Made by a program: the position numbers and the translations under genes
Notes under the pieces: model-generated
What the model was told of the DNA's origin: nothing
Seen by the model: only the letters and a program-made list of their open reading frames with translations
Databases searched by the model: none
In this document: positions 1 through 8,503 of the stretch, piece by piece
How positions within the stretch are numbered: position 1 is the first letter of the stretch
Layout of the letters: the number at the start of each line of letters is the position of its first letter
Origin: Sphingobacterium tabacisoli
GTDB taxonomy: Bacteria > Bacteroidota > Bacteroidia > Sphingobacteriales > Sphingobacteriaceae
Assembly (NCBI RefSeq): GCF_017908035.1
Contig: NZ_JAEQMU010000009.1
Location: 1 to 64,000, forward strand
DNA length: 64,000 nt
Reading direction: 5' to 3'

Positions 1-90
1 CTAAAAATCAGTATGCCTACGAAAGCTACTAAGACAACCCTTGGCTCTTCCTCTTCTCACTATATAAAGCAAATCTATAAAACAAAAAAT

Positions 91-125
91 GTCTCCTATA
101 TTTGCTTACAACAAACATAGGAGAC
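91..125 (-). terminator. Hairpin, terminator-like on the - strand
   Basis: Arms at 91-104 and 112-125 pair over 14 positions with one mismatch around a 7-nt loop. Read on the - strand the hairpin is followed by a T-rich stretch (complement of the A-run at 84-89), as in an intrinsic terminator. No - strand gene ends here inside the window, so its client is unclear. I see no convincing gene in 1-253. Confidence 0.35.
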
Positions 126-226
126 AGCCTATTCATCGTCTCCCTATCTTTTCTGCTTTCTTTAGACGTTTCGTAAGACACCCTTGACGAATTGTAAACC
201 ATTTACCTTTTCTAAATAGTACTTTC

Positions 227-234
227 TAATTTTG
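227..234 (+). promoter_or_regulatory. -7 box (TAATTTTG) for the 254-2032 operon
   Basis: A perfect match to the Bacteroidota -7 consensus TAnnTTTG lies 19 bp before the ATG at 254. A clear -33 element is not visible at the usual distance. It would give a very short 5' leader. Confidence 0.5.
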
Positions 235-253
235 TTTCAAATCAAATCAAGAT

Positions 254-709
254 ATGGCATCATTAAAACAAATCATCCTCGTATTAGCGCTGCTCATAGG
301 GACCTCGAGTCTTTCATTAGCAAGAGTTAAAATCCCTCTTGGAGAAAGAGAAGTGCTTAACAAAGTTCACGACTTACCTGATACCGATGAATTCAAACTA
401 GAAAACGGTAGCTACCTAGATCTGGCAACACTACACACGGAGTTTAATATCGCTTATATATTGCCATTGTATATCACTGCGGCCCCAAAACTTGTTGGCT
501 ATGATGAAAAAACAAAAGAGTACTATGATATTCCGGCCAAGGAATTAGAAACCTTATTAATTGAGCAGAAATTAAAATCCAGCAACCTTAATAAACTGCC
601 TTTTTACACCCAATATGGCGGAAAATTAGTAGGATTAGCATTGATCGCCTTTATCATCTGGGGATTCATCCCTTCAAAGAAAAAGAAAGTAGAACCAAAG
701 AATATTTAA
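254..709 (+). CDS. Unknown exported membrane protein
   Basis: I do not recognise this 151-residue protein. Residues 1-23 look like a cleavable signal peptide (hydrophobic core ending SLA). Residues about 24-120 would be periplasmic and mixed charge. Residues 123-139 form one membrane segment followed by a short basic tail (SKKKK), so the C-terminus is probably cytoplasmic. It is the first gene of a three-gene + strand run with gaps of 21 and 15 bp, and all three products are single-span or signal-bearing proteins, so they may form one envelope complex. A TAnnTTTG box lies just upstream. No enzyme motif is visible. Confidence 0.75.
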   Translation: MASLKQIILVLALLIGTSSLSLARVKIPLGEREVLNKVHDLPDTDEFKLENGSYLDLATLHTEFNIAYILPLYITAAPKLVGYDEKTKEYYDIPAKELETLLIEQKLKSSNLNKLPFYTQYGGKLVGLALIAFIIWGFIPSKKKKVEPKNI

Positions 710-730
710 CCTTTAAAAACAATAAATATC

Positions 731-1447
731 ATGAGTATTCAAGTAATATTAATCATTGCGTTCACCATTCTTGTGTATGGTGGAATAATGTACTTCACTT
801 ACGCGAAAAAAAGAAAATTGAAAGAGGCCATGCAGAATACAGACTTCAAAGCAGAGCTGCAAAAAGCCACAACTTATCGAGACAACTTTCTAGGCGGAGA
901 ATATAGTTACCTTCAAAAGCAAATGGGCAATCTTCCCATTGACGCATTCAACTTTGCCAACCTAGACTATAGCAATAAATCTGCTATAAAAGATGGCTTA
1001 AAAGACTCTTTAAGAAGCGCCGCAACTCTTGGTACCGTCAGATATCAGACTGTACAGACTCCCAAATACTTAATTCTGAGTGGCGATGATCTTCATCTTT
1101 TAGACACAGATACGGAAGGCGACATCAGCAATCATTTCGTATTCGACAAAGACAGACTTGCTCAAGCAACACTTATAGAAATCCCACAAAAAGGCACTAT
1201 GCAGGCATTTGCCAAACAGAAGGGAGATAACGTAAAAGCCTATAGAATCTCACTACCGACAGACGGCCAACCCATAGAGCTTGTCCTGTTTTCTGCATTA
1301 GTTTTCACCTACGCGACGACCAGTACAGCCATGCTGTCAATGAATACCCAGAAACTAATCCAGGAAAACGTGATCGCGAATGATTTTCTTCAGCAGATAG
1401 GTCAAAAATACCCGAATCTCCGAGTAGCTATACCACTTTTGGACTAA
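731..1447 (+). CDS. Unknown membrane-anchored protein
   Basis: This 238-residue protein has an N-terminal membrane segment (about residues 3-24) followed by KKRK, which places the rest in the cytoplasm. The soluble part is mixed alpha/beta in character, with a stretch around residues 110-170 (LILSGDDLHLLD onward) that could be a PH-like beta domain; that is a guess from pattern only. There are no cysteines or obvious catalytic motifs. It sits 21 bp after the preceding gene and 15 bp before the next, so the three are probably co-transcribed and may act together. I cannot assign a function. Confidence 0.75.
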   Translation: MSIQVILIIAFTILVYGGIMYFTYAKKRKLKEAMQNTDFKAELQKATTYRDNFLGGEYSYLQKQMGNLPIDAFNFANLDYSNKSAIKDGLKDSLRSAATLGTVRYQTVQTPKYLILSGDDLHLLDTDTEGDISNHFVFDKDRLAQATLIEIPQKGTMQAFAKQKGDNVKAYRISLPTDGQPIELVLFSALVFTYATTSTAMLSMNTQKLIQENVIANDFLQQIGQKYPNLRVAIPLLD

Positions 1448-1462
1448 TACCCTCACTTTCAA

Positions 1463-2032
1463 ATGAAAAACAAAAAATCAATTTTCATACTCATAGGACT
1501 ACTGGTCTTGTCAACGGCAGGAATTGCAATCTGGGCCTACTCCGTATTGAATGGTATTGAAGAAGATAAGGAACAAACACTAAAACTATCAACAAAGATT
1601 TTAGATAGCTTCCCTAACCATACTTCCATCTATAAATACCCCGTATCCCCATCCATACCTAAATGGGGCAACAATTACCTTATCATCGAAAATGGAGGAT
1701 ATGATGAATTGGGCATTACTTACAAAGCAAAATGGAATGAAGGGCTTGGCACAACTTCCAACTTCCCTGGCGAGCAGATCAAGGGCTTAGTTGTGATTGC
1801 TATGGATATGCAGGCCCGAGGCGAATACATCGGAAAACTTGGACAAAAAGATAAGGCCTATCAAAGAAACTACATCGTGAGTTACTTTGACTTAGATAAA
1901 AAAACAGTTATTGCACGGGACACCTTATATGGAGAAGAACCTCCGACCACTAAAAGATCCACAGGCTCAGGAGCAGGAGCATTTCCCACAGACCAAACTG
2001 TGATTGATGCCATATCCAATCGTATACAATAA
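1463..2032 (+). CDS. Unknown membrane-anchored protein, last gene of operon
   Basis: This 189-residue protein starts MKNKK and has one hydrophobic segment at about residues 5-27, so most of it would be outside the inner membrane. The exported part has no recognised domain; near the end is a low-complexity TGSGAGAFP stretch. It follows the 238-residue gene by 15 bp and is followed by a strong terminator at 2055-2090, which closes the operon. The neighbours are also unknown, so context does not reveal a role. Confidence 0.75.
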   Translation: MKNKKSIFILIGLLVLSTAGIAIWAYSVLNGIEEDKEQTLKLSTKILDSFPNHTSIYKYPVSPSIPKWGNNYLIIENGGYDELGITYKAKWNEGLGTTSNFPGEQIKGLVVIAMDMQARGEYIGKLGQKDKAYQRNYIVSYFDLDKKTVIARDTLYGEEPPTTKRSTGSGAGAFPTDQTVIDAISNRIQ

Positions 2033-2054
2033 ATAAACTACATACTCTTTTGTT

Positions 2055-2090
2055 AATCCCGTTGGTTAGACCCAACGGGATTTTTTTTTC
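2055..2090 (+). terminator. Intrinsic terminator of the 254-2032 operon
   Basis: A GC-rich stem (2057-2065 with 2072-2080) and a loop of 6 nt are followed by nine T residues at 2081-2089. It lies 23 bp after the stop of the third gene. Confidence 0.9.
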
Positions 2091-2166
2091 TGAAAGTATA
2101 TGTATTATTGATTCGATTCTATATTCCAAGGAATCAATGAGCTCTCTTAGTTCGGTTCAATAGACA

Positions 2167-2280
2167 TCAAGAACTTTTTTCATGATAATTTCCTTTTGCA
2201 TTGACATTCAAGAGCTCCTTGATAACATCGGGATCGGTTAACCACGGTTGGTGATTCAAAGGGATTATGAAAGTTTTATT
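2167..2280 (-). pseudogene. Possible gene remnant, C-terminal fragment
   Basis: On the - strand a 37-codon frame bounded by stops reads like protein (it contains NHQPWLTDPDVIKELLNVNA) but has no ATG, and no continuation is found upstream. It may be the tail of a decayed gene. I do not recognise the family, and chance cannot be excluded. The rest of the 2091-2330 stretch has only a weak 8-bp inverted repeat (2107-2114/2131-2138). Confidence 0.2.
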
Positions 2281-2337
2281 TTAACAACATATCCTATCTG
2301 TAGACAAAAAACTACTTTTAGTCAAACTATTTTTACC

Positions 2338-2345
2338 TACCTTTA
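2338..2345 (+). promoter_or_regulatory. Possible -7 box of aqpZ
   Basis: TACCTTTA differs from TAnnTTTG only at the last base and has a TTTTAG stretch about 20 bp upstream. It would give a leader of about 85 nt before the aquaporin ATG at 2432. Weak on its own. Confidence 0.3.
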
Positions 2346-2431
2346 ACATTAAAATGTTTCACTAGAAGAAATATTGCAATAACTTAAAATACCAATATAT
2401 TCTTAAATAACAGTTATAAATTTAAAAAGTC

Positions 2432-3148
2432 ATGACAAAAAAGCTATTCGCCGAATTTTTCGGCACATTTTGGTTAGTCTTCGGTGGCTGTGGTAGCGCT
2501 GTGTTTGCAGCTGGCGTTCCCGACATAGGAATTGGTTTACTGGGTGTTTCCCTCGCCTTTGGTCTAACCGTACTCACGATGGCCTACGCTGTGGGGCACA
2601 TCTCAGGAGGCCACTTTAATCCCGCTGTCTCTGTAGGGTTATTTATAGGGGGACGTTTCTCGGCAAAAGATCTAGCCCCTTACATTATCGCCCAGCTCTT
2701 AGGAGCTATCGCTGCCGCAGGGTGTCTTTACACCATACTAAACGGTGCCGGCGCTTTTTCGACAGAAGGTCCTGGAGCGTTTGCCACCAATTTCTATGAC
2801 ATGCCTGGTTATCACGAGCGTAGCTACAGTGTTGGAGCCGCATTCCTGACCGAGTTTCTCCTCACTACCTTCTTCTTAATCATCATCTTGGGTGCTACCG
2901 ACAAATGGGCCAATGGCAAATTTGCGGGACTTAGCATAGGCCTCGCTTTGACTCTCATTCACTTAATATCTATTCCGATAACAAACACCTCAGTCAATCC
3001 AGCCCGCAGTACCTCACAGGCTCTATTTGTTGGAGGAGCAGCATTATCTCAATTGTGGTTATTCTGGATAGCGCCGATATTAGGTGCCATCGCTGGAGGA
3101 CTTATATATAGGCATCTTCTTAAAAAAGAAGACAACGCTACGGGATAG
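2432..3148 (+). CDS. aqpZ: Aquaporin Z
   Basis: This is an inner-membrane water channel of the MIP family, 238 residues, the usual length for AqpZ. Both hallmark NPA boxes are present: GGHFNPAVS (NPA at 63-65) and NTSVNPARS (NPA at 189-191). Arg192 directly after the second box and His177 fit the narrow water-selective filter rather than the wider glycerol-channel filter. Six membrane segments can be traced, with the family start MTKKLFAEFFGTFWLVF. It is a single-gene unit: a terminator of the previous operon lies upstream and a two-way terminator at 3168-3200 follows. The family permits rapid water flow during osmotic change. Confidence 0.95.
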   Translation: MTKKLFAEFFGTFWLVFGGCGSAVFAAGVPDIGIGLLGVSLAFGLTVLTMAYAVGHISGGHFNPAVSVGLFIGGRFSAKDLAPYIIAQLLGAIAAAGCLYTILNGAGAFSTEGPGAFATNFYDMPGYHERSYSVGAAFLTEFLLTTFFLIIILGATDKWANGKFAGLSIGLALTLIHLISIPITNTSVNPARSTSQALFVGGAALSQLWLFWIAPILGAIAGGLIYRHLLKKEDNATG

Positions 3149-3167
3149 GGAAAACCATCTTAAAAAA

Positions 3168-3200
3168 AATAGCCACAACTTCCTATCTGTTGTGGCTATT
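3168..3200. terminator. Bidirectional terminator between aqpZ and the dehydrogenase gene
   Basis: A perfect 12-bp stem (3168-3179 with 3189-3200) has an A-run on its left and lies between converging genes. The T-run is best for the - strand gene ending at 3222; it can also stop aqpZ transcripts. Confidence 0.75.
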
Positions 3201-3221
3201 ACTGTTCGGTATCATTACACC

Positions 3222-4118
3222 TTACTTCAAGAAATCCTTATCCTTATAAGCAGGGTTTGGGTAGGTATAGAACCCCTCTCCCGTCGATACTCCCAATTTA
3301 TTTTCATCAATAAACTGCTCTTTCAAATACGCTACAGTCTTTACCTTCAACGGATCACCCGTTGCGTCTGCCGCCATCTTATTAATATTGTAAGCTGTCG
3401 TAATCCCTACCACATCTAATATCGCAAAAGGCCCCAATGGAGCACCTGTAGCTACCATCCAAGTCTTGTCTATTGTTTCCGCATCGGAGACACCATCGAC
3501 CAGAAGATTGGTTGCCGCCGTAAGAAGTGGCACCAGCAACGAATTAACAATATATCCAGGTTGTTCTTTATGCAGAGGCAAAGCAACCATACCAATTGTC
3601 TTCGAAAAAGAAACCACTTTATCAAATACAGCTTTATCCGTGCCTGGATGTCCCATTATTTCTGCCGTATTGTGTTTCCATATTTCATTCGCAAAATGCA
3701 ACGCAAGAAATTTTTCCGGACGGCCAGTCTCATCTGCAAACTGGCTAGGCAATAACGTAGACGAGTTTGTTGCAAAAATGGTCTTCTCGGGGGCGACTTT
3801 GGCCAGTTTATGATAAAAATCGATCTTTATCTGAGGGCTTTCAGGAACTGCCTCAATTAGCAGATCTGCATCCTTTGTGGCCTCTCCTAGATCCGAACTA
3901 TAGGCCAATCTGTTCTTAGCAGCATCGATCTCCTCCTGCCTGGCATTCAGATCCCTTTTAAAAGCGGCACTCAATATATCAAACTTACCCTTCGCTTTCT
4001 CTAAAACCTCATCATTGATATCATATACCGTCACACTATATCCATGAAAAGCACTTTGAAAGGCGATTTGATACCCTAATACCCCACTACCTGCTACTGT
4101 TACGTTTTTTATGTCCAT
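3222..4118 (-). CDS. 3-hydroxyacyl-CoA dehydrogenase (NAD-dependent)
   Basis: This 298-residue protein matches the single-domain 3-hydroxyacyl/3-hydroxybutyryl-CoA dehydrogenase family, which oxidises 3-hydroxyacyl-CoA to 3-ketoacyl-CoA with NAD in fatty-acid breakdown. The N-terminal Rossmann motif is GSGVLG (residues 10-15). The catalytic pair appears to be His141 (LHFANE) and Glu153 (AEIMGH), and the NSST stretch at 118-121 is typical. The C-terminal helical dimer domain ends with GEGFYTY, a family signature. The segment after His141 (ANEIWKHN) departs from the common FFNPV form, so substrate preference may differ. It lies 33 bp downstream of the oleate hydratase gene on the same strand and is probably in its operon. 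Confidence 0.9.
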   Translation of the reverse strand: MDIKNVTVAGSGVLGYQIAFQSAFHGYSVTVYDINDEVLEKAKGKFDILSAAFKRDLNARQEEIDAAKNRLAYSSDLGEATKDADLLIEAVPESPQIKIDFYHKLAKVAPEKTIFATNSSTLLPSQFADETGRPEKFLALHFANEIWKHNTAEIMGHPGTDKAVFDKVVSFSKTIGMVALPLHKEQPGYIVNSLLVPLLTAATNLLVDGVSDAETIDKTWMVATGAPLGPFAILDVVGITTAYNINKMAADATGDPLKVKTVAYLKEQFIDENKLGVSTGEGFYTYPNPAYKDKDFLK

Positions 4119-4151
4119 ATCTTAAATTTATTTTATATCAATCATTCGACC

Positions 4152-6092
4152 TTATCCCCTGATTCCCTTCATCCATTCTTTAAATTTAGCGAGGTGTTCG
4201 CCAATAAAAGATTCATGCTCTTCGTCATCCTTCTCCTCCCATGGCAGGATATGGTCGAAATAAGTTCCTTTTAACACTCTGCGAAGCAATCCTTCTCCAA
4301 CAAACGGCTTATCATCATTAAGCGTTTTTGCAGCCTTCAGAAGATGTCTGATGTCATACTGAAGCGGACTAACATCCGGCACCTGCTTATTCAGATTCAA
4401 AAGTTCATATACTGCAATCCGGGCCGTCCGAACAGAACTTTCCATCGTAAAAACCACATCGTTGTTAGTCTCCACAAACTGTCCGACCAATCCAAGATTC
4501 TTACAGCCCTCCGGTACCACCGCTGGCCTATCTCCCTTAGCCCTTGGCATAAACATCGATGTAATGTAAGGCATGAATGCCGTACGTACGATAGTATTTG
4601 CAACTACATCATCCAGCTGATCGATGATACCCAAATGATGGCACAGCTCCGCCAAGATTTCATTTCCTGTACATTCCGGCATTGTTTTCTTTACATAATC
4701 TCCCTTTTTATCCATAAAGAGCGCATACACCCACAATACCAATACATCATCTGGCTGCTCCGGAAAATGGGGTTGTCTATTACAGGTAAAACTCATCAAC
4801 CAATTCGAATCCGTTATCGTAATAATTCCACCGGTCACCGTTTTACCCGAATAAGGGTCATTGACAGCATATTCCTTTAATTTATCGATAAGCGCTGATG
4901 GTTTACAGGTGAGCGTCGCAGACTCCCAAGATGACTTCTCGATATTACTACAGAATTTTTCCGGATTACCGAAAATAGTCGATTTGGCGGCAAGGTTTTT
5001 CCATATCTTCCACCCTGCGCTCTGTCCACTAGTTGCATTATCGATTGCCGCAATAGGAGCCTTCGTATTATCTCCATACGAAGTATCCTCTGTCATCGAC
5101 CCCGTAGTCACAATAACATAATCCTGTTCACGTACAGGAATGATCACCTCCTTACCTTTCTGCTCCGTGATAATTGCCTTTACCGTTTTTCCTTCCGTAT
5201 TGATATGAATATCCAGATCCTTTACCAGGTTATTGAACTGTACCTCTACGCCTTTATCTTTCAAAAACCGGCCCAATGGTGTGACAAACGTATCATATTG
5301 ATTGTATTTCGGGAATACTAATGCAGATAGATCATTTAGGCCATCAATAGCATGTAAAAAACGGTGCATATACAGCTTAAACTCTAATAAACTGTGCCAG
5401 TTTTCGAAGGCGAACATCGTACGCCAGAATGTCCAAAAATTGCTGGATAAGAAAGATTCTCCAAAAAACTCTTCGATAGAAATATCATCCAGTTCTTCCT
5501 TCCTTTTTAGTAAAAGCTTAATCAGCGTTAGCTGATCCTTCTTATTGAGACCAAACTTACTGAAATCCTGGACTTTTCCTTTATTATGAATTAGGCGCGC
5601 CTTCGAGAAGTTCGGGTCGTTATCATTAATCAAACGGTACTCATCTAAAACACTGTACGGAGCTGGCATCTCTAATGCGGGAATATCCTGAAACATATCC
5701 CACAGATTTTCATAAGTCATATCCATCTCGCGTCCACCCCGAATGATATACCCCTCCTTCGCATTACCTGCTCCGTCAAGAGATCCTCCTTCTACAGCCA
5801 GTTGTTCCAAAAACACTATATTTTTTGCGGGGATATGCCCATCACGGATAAAATAATATGCAGCAGACATTCCCGCGATGCCACTTCCTATAATATACAC
5901 CTTACTATCTTGATACGATTTCGTTGGAATTCCTTTATTCCGCTGATAATTCCCAATCTGATCCGAAAAAGGGAGCGATTTCTCTGGGACGTTGCGTTGC
6001 CGCTCCTGACTAGCATCAGGTTGATGTTGCACATTACCGTTGCTTGAAGAAGCTTGCAATACTTTGTCAAATTTTGAAGTGATTGTTTTCAT
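4152..6092 (-). CDS. ohyA: Oleate hydratase
   Basis: This is an FAD-dependent fatty-acid hydratase (formerly myosin cross-reactive antigen family), 646 residues, a normal length. It adds water to the cis-9 double bond of oleate to give 10-hydroxystearate. The FAD-binding motif GSGIAGMSAA is at about 69-78. The family signature RGGREM is at 118-123, with Glu122 the expected catalytic acid, and the segment FWTFWRTMFAFENWHSLLEFK is characteristic. The first roughly 60 residues are a polar extension seen variably in the family. The gene precedes a 3-hydroxyacyl-CoA dehydrogenase and is preceded by an AraC regulator on the same strand. Upstream at 6113-6122 is a 10-bp palindrome, TTTACGTAAA, that could be an operator. 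Confidence 0.95.
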   Translation of the reverse strand: MKTITSKFDKVLQASSSNGNVQHQPDASQERQRNVPEKSLPFSDQIGNYQRNKGIPTKSYQDSKVYIIGSGIAGMSAAYYFIRDGHIPAKNIVFLEQLAVEGGSLDGAGNAKEGYIIRGGREMDMTYENLWDMFQDIPALEMPAPYSVLDEYRLINDNDPNFSKARLIHNKGKVQDFSKFGLNKKDQLTLIKLLLKRKEELDDISIEEFFGESFLSSNFWTFWRTMFAFENWHSLLEFKLYMHRFLHAIDGLNDLSALVFPKYNQYDTFVTPLGRFLKDKGVEVQFNNLVKDLDIHINTEGKTVKAIITEQKGKEVIIPVREQDYVIVTTGSMTEDTSYGDNTKAPIAAIDNATSGQSAGWKIWKNLAAKSTIFGNPEKFCSNIEKSSWESATLTCKPSALIDKLKEYAVNDPYSGKTVTGGIITITDSNWLMSFTCNRQPHFPEQPDDVLVLWVYALFMDKKGDYVKKTMPECTGNEILAELCHHLGIIDQLDDVVANTIVRTAFMPYITSMFMPRAKGDRPAVVPEGCKNLGLVGQFVETNNDVVFTMESSVRTARIAVYELLNLNKQVPDVSPLQYDIRHLLKAAKTLNDDKPFVGEGLLRRVLKGTYFDHILPWEEKDDEEHESFIGEHLAKFKEWMKGIRG

Positions 6093-6173
6093 AAGTACTT
6101 ACTATTTTAACGTTTACGTAAAATTACAGCATTATAACTAGCACTTGCTATCCCCAAATTCGCCAATACTGTG

Positions 6174-7061
6174 CTAGATTTCCCCACCACTAACCTGCGC
6201 CCGTCTATATTCAGAAGGTGACACATAGCTATACTTCTTAAAGAAGCGCCCAAAGGCCGATACAGAATTAAAACCAATAGCGTACGCTACATCAGACACC
6301 GTCTTCTCCGGGTTTCCTAATAGCGCTAAAGCCTCTTTCAAGATATACTCATCTATGATTTGATGAGGTGTCTTTCCTGCGCCCCGCTTTACCGCATTGA
6401 TAAGATATTTATTGGACACACATAGACAGTCTGCATAATAAGCGACATCTTTATGCTGTCCCACATGCTCACAGACCAACTCCATAAACCTGAAATACAA
6501 ACAATTACCATCCGAAAGAACATCCTCTTCCTCATGCATTTCATTGGCCACGATTTCGGCGACTTCTAATAATACATTAAATATCAACGTCCTCACCAGA
6601 TCCAATGTATACCTCCCATTACGTTGACTCACTTCCTGAAGGTACTCCAAAAGTGAGAATATCCTGTTAGCATCTGCTACATTCGAACGAATCACACGGA
6701 ATGAGCGTCCTCCAAATAGCCCCATTTTATCCAAAAAGAAGGGGTCAGCTATATTTTTCAGTAAGAAATTCTTATCAAACAGAAGAAGCCTCATCCTTAA
6801 CTGTCCATCTGTTTCTACAAACCGAAGCACGGTCGAGGGCGCAAGCACCAAAAATTCATTTTCAGACAAGTGGTACTGGAGGTTATCAATCTCTATCCCG
6901 ATCTGGCCTTCTACACATACACACACGGCGTAATAATCTACCCGAAAGGATGTTTTGGGAAATTCTGGAATAGGATTACCAGATGATATATAGTATGGCC
7001 GCACACAGTCGACTCCATAAAACATCAACGTATCATGCAATTTTTCATGTGCTTTATCCAT
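6174..7061 (-). CDS. AraC-family transcriptional regulator
   Basis: This 295-residue regulator has an N-terminal cupin-like sensing domain (about residues 30-120) and a C-terminal AraC double helix-turn-helix (about 190-288). The second HTH carries the family pattern VSDVAYAIGFNSVSAFGRFFKKYSYVSPSEYR. It lies directly upstream of the oleate hydratase gene (82-bp gap, same strand), so the likely target is that gene and the dehydrogenase behind it. The inducer could be a fatty acid, but this is inferred from position only. The start at 7061 gives a family-typical length. Confidence 0.9.
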   Translation of the reverse strand: MDKAHEKLHDTLMFYGVDCVRPYYISSGNPIPEFPKTSFRVDYYAVCVCVEGQIGIEIDNLQYHLSENEFLVLAPSTVLRFVETDGQLRMRLLLFDKNFLLKNIADPFFLDKMGLFGGRSFRVIRSNVADANRIFSLLEYLQEVSQRNGRYTLDLVRTLIFNVLLEVAEIVANEMHEEEDVLSDGNCLYFRFMELVCEHVGQHKDVAYYADCLCVSNKYLINAVKRGAGKTPHQIIDEYILKEALALLGNPEKTVSDVAYAIGFNSVSAFGRFFKKYSYVSPSEYRRAQVSGGEI

Positions 7062-7481
7062 ATACCGCTTATTTGGTAGAGCTTAATCAAACAACCGCAC
7101 AACATGCTGCACGGCACAACACTTAACTACATCGGTAGATATATATACTAAGATAATAAATATCTCTTAAATAGCTATTCGAAGCTCCCTCCTAAAATAG
7201 TCTACACAGCGTGATTTCCTTTTTTTTCTGTACATAACGAAAAAGAATCCTTTGTTTTCATTTTATTCAAGTATATTTAGCTATAATTTTTCAGGAGAAT
7301 CGTCATTAAGCTTCTCTTTTTGTGCAACTTCCGCAGGTTCACAAAACTGAATTATCTATGAAAAACATAAAGCTGACCAGACAACAGGCCTTGTCCGCTT
7401 TCAACGATGTTCCCCTTATAGCAGATTTAGGATAAATCTAACTACACCTGGGCACATAGTAATTTTTAATTATAAGTTATA
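7062..7481. other. Intergenic region, no clear gene
   Basis: This 420-bp A+T-rich stretch separates the AraC gene from the kinase-like gene. It contains one 25-codon frame on the + strand (7358-7435, MKNIKLTRQQ...) that has no support beyond an ATG. A possible weak -7 box (TAATTTTT) is at 7460-7467, just before the ATG at 7482. Nothing else stands out. Confidence 0.4.
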
Positions 7482-8498
7482 ATGGAAAGAACGTTTGAAT
7501 ACAGTCAGTTTTTTAAATCGATGAAGTGTCCTTCTGTTATACTTAAGGTCACTGAACATGGCTTCGATATCGTTGACGTTAACGATGGCTATCTCGCCCT
7601 ATGTGCTTTGCGCTTAAAAGATATGGAGGGGAAAAATTTCTTTTCCCTTTTTCCGATCAATCCCTACATCTCCGAAGATGATTGGCTCAACTCCTTTGAC
7701 TCCGTTTTAGTCAAAAAACAAGAAGTGACCCTAGGAGTCCGGAAACTCGTATATCCTCTCAACTCAAAGACTACATTTTTGGATGTACGCTATTATGAAA
7801 TACATCATATTCCAATTTTGAATGACCAGGAAGAAGTCACCTATATTATACGGACACTGACCAACGTGACACAACGTGTCATTCTAGAAGAGCTCTACAA
7901 TGATTCCCAAAAATCAGTTCAGTATGGCAACTGGTGGGTCAACACCCAACATCAGACCGTCGAATTATCTTCTGGAGTTAAAGAGATCTTAGAAGTCCCC
8001 GATTCCTTCAAGCCAGACTTACAGTCGACAAAAAGATTCTATTGTAGCGAAGAAGAATTGGCAAGTTTCTACGAAGCCGTAAATAGAGCTGTAATCGAAA
8101 AAAAGATGTTCAAAAAACTACTCCGCATCGTTACAGCCAAAGGCAATAAACGCTGGTTATTATTAATCGGGCAGCCTGATTTTGTTGAAGGCATCTGCAT
8201 AGGTGTACGTGGTGTCGCAAAAGATGTTTCGGAGAAACTAGCCTATATGGATAAAGTAGAAAACCAGCACAACAACCTCAAATATATTGCCTTTGCTCAG
8301 TCACACCTGGTACGAGCCCCATTGGCACGTATACTAGCATTAGTAGTACATTTGAAACAGAGATTTAATGAAGGCAATTTAGAGCCGCAACTATTTGATG
8401 CCCTCAATCATTCCGCACAGGAACTAGATGCTGTTATACATGAAATTATAAACAAGACTGTTGGAGAAAAACGGTTAATTGTTGACGATAAAGACTAA
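7482..8498 (+). CDS. PAS-domain histidine kinase-like protein lacking an ATPase domain
   Basis: This 338-residue cytoplasmic protein has two PAS-like domains (about residues 10-130 and 145-250). They are followed by a dimerisation/phosphoacceptor-like helix pair with the H-box FAQSHLVRAPLARIL (His275). It then stops: the catalytic HATPase domain with N and G boxes that a kinase needs is absent. The stop is followed 5 bp later by a response-regulator gene, so the two form an operon. The protein may be phosphorylated by another kinase, or act as a sensing scaffold or phosphotransfer partner for the regulator. The H-box style is common in Bacteroidota PAS kinases. No membrane segment is visible. 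Confidence 0.8.
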   Translation: MERTFEYSQFFKSMKCPSVILKVTEHGFDIVDVNDGYLALCALRLKDMEGKNFFSLFPINPYISEDDWLNSFDSVLVKKQEVTLGVRKLVYPLNSKTTFLDVRYYEIHHIPILNDQEEVTYIIRTLTNVTQRVILEELYNDSQKSVQYGNWWVNTQHQTVELSSGVKEILEVPDSFKPDLQSTKRFYCSEEELASFYEAVNRAVIEKKMFKKLLRIVTAKGNKRWLLLIGQPDFVEGICIGVRGVAKDVSEKLAYMDKVENQHNNLKYIAFAQSHLVRAPLARILALVVHLKQRFNEGNLEPQLFDALNHSAQELDAVIHEIINKTVGEKRLIVDDKD

Positions 8499-8503
8499 AT
8501 CCT

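Noticed and set aside
1..120. Short coding-like frames at the left edge on both strands
   Set aside because: None has a start codon with support or a recognisable product, and in-frame stops limit each to a few dozen codons.
7358..7435. 25-codon + strand frame (MKNIKLTRQQ...) before the PAS kinase-like gene
   Set aside because: It has only an ATG and a stop; no family, promoter or conservation can be shown, so it is not called as a gene.
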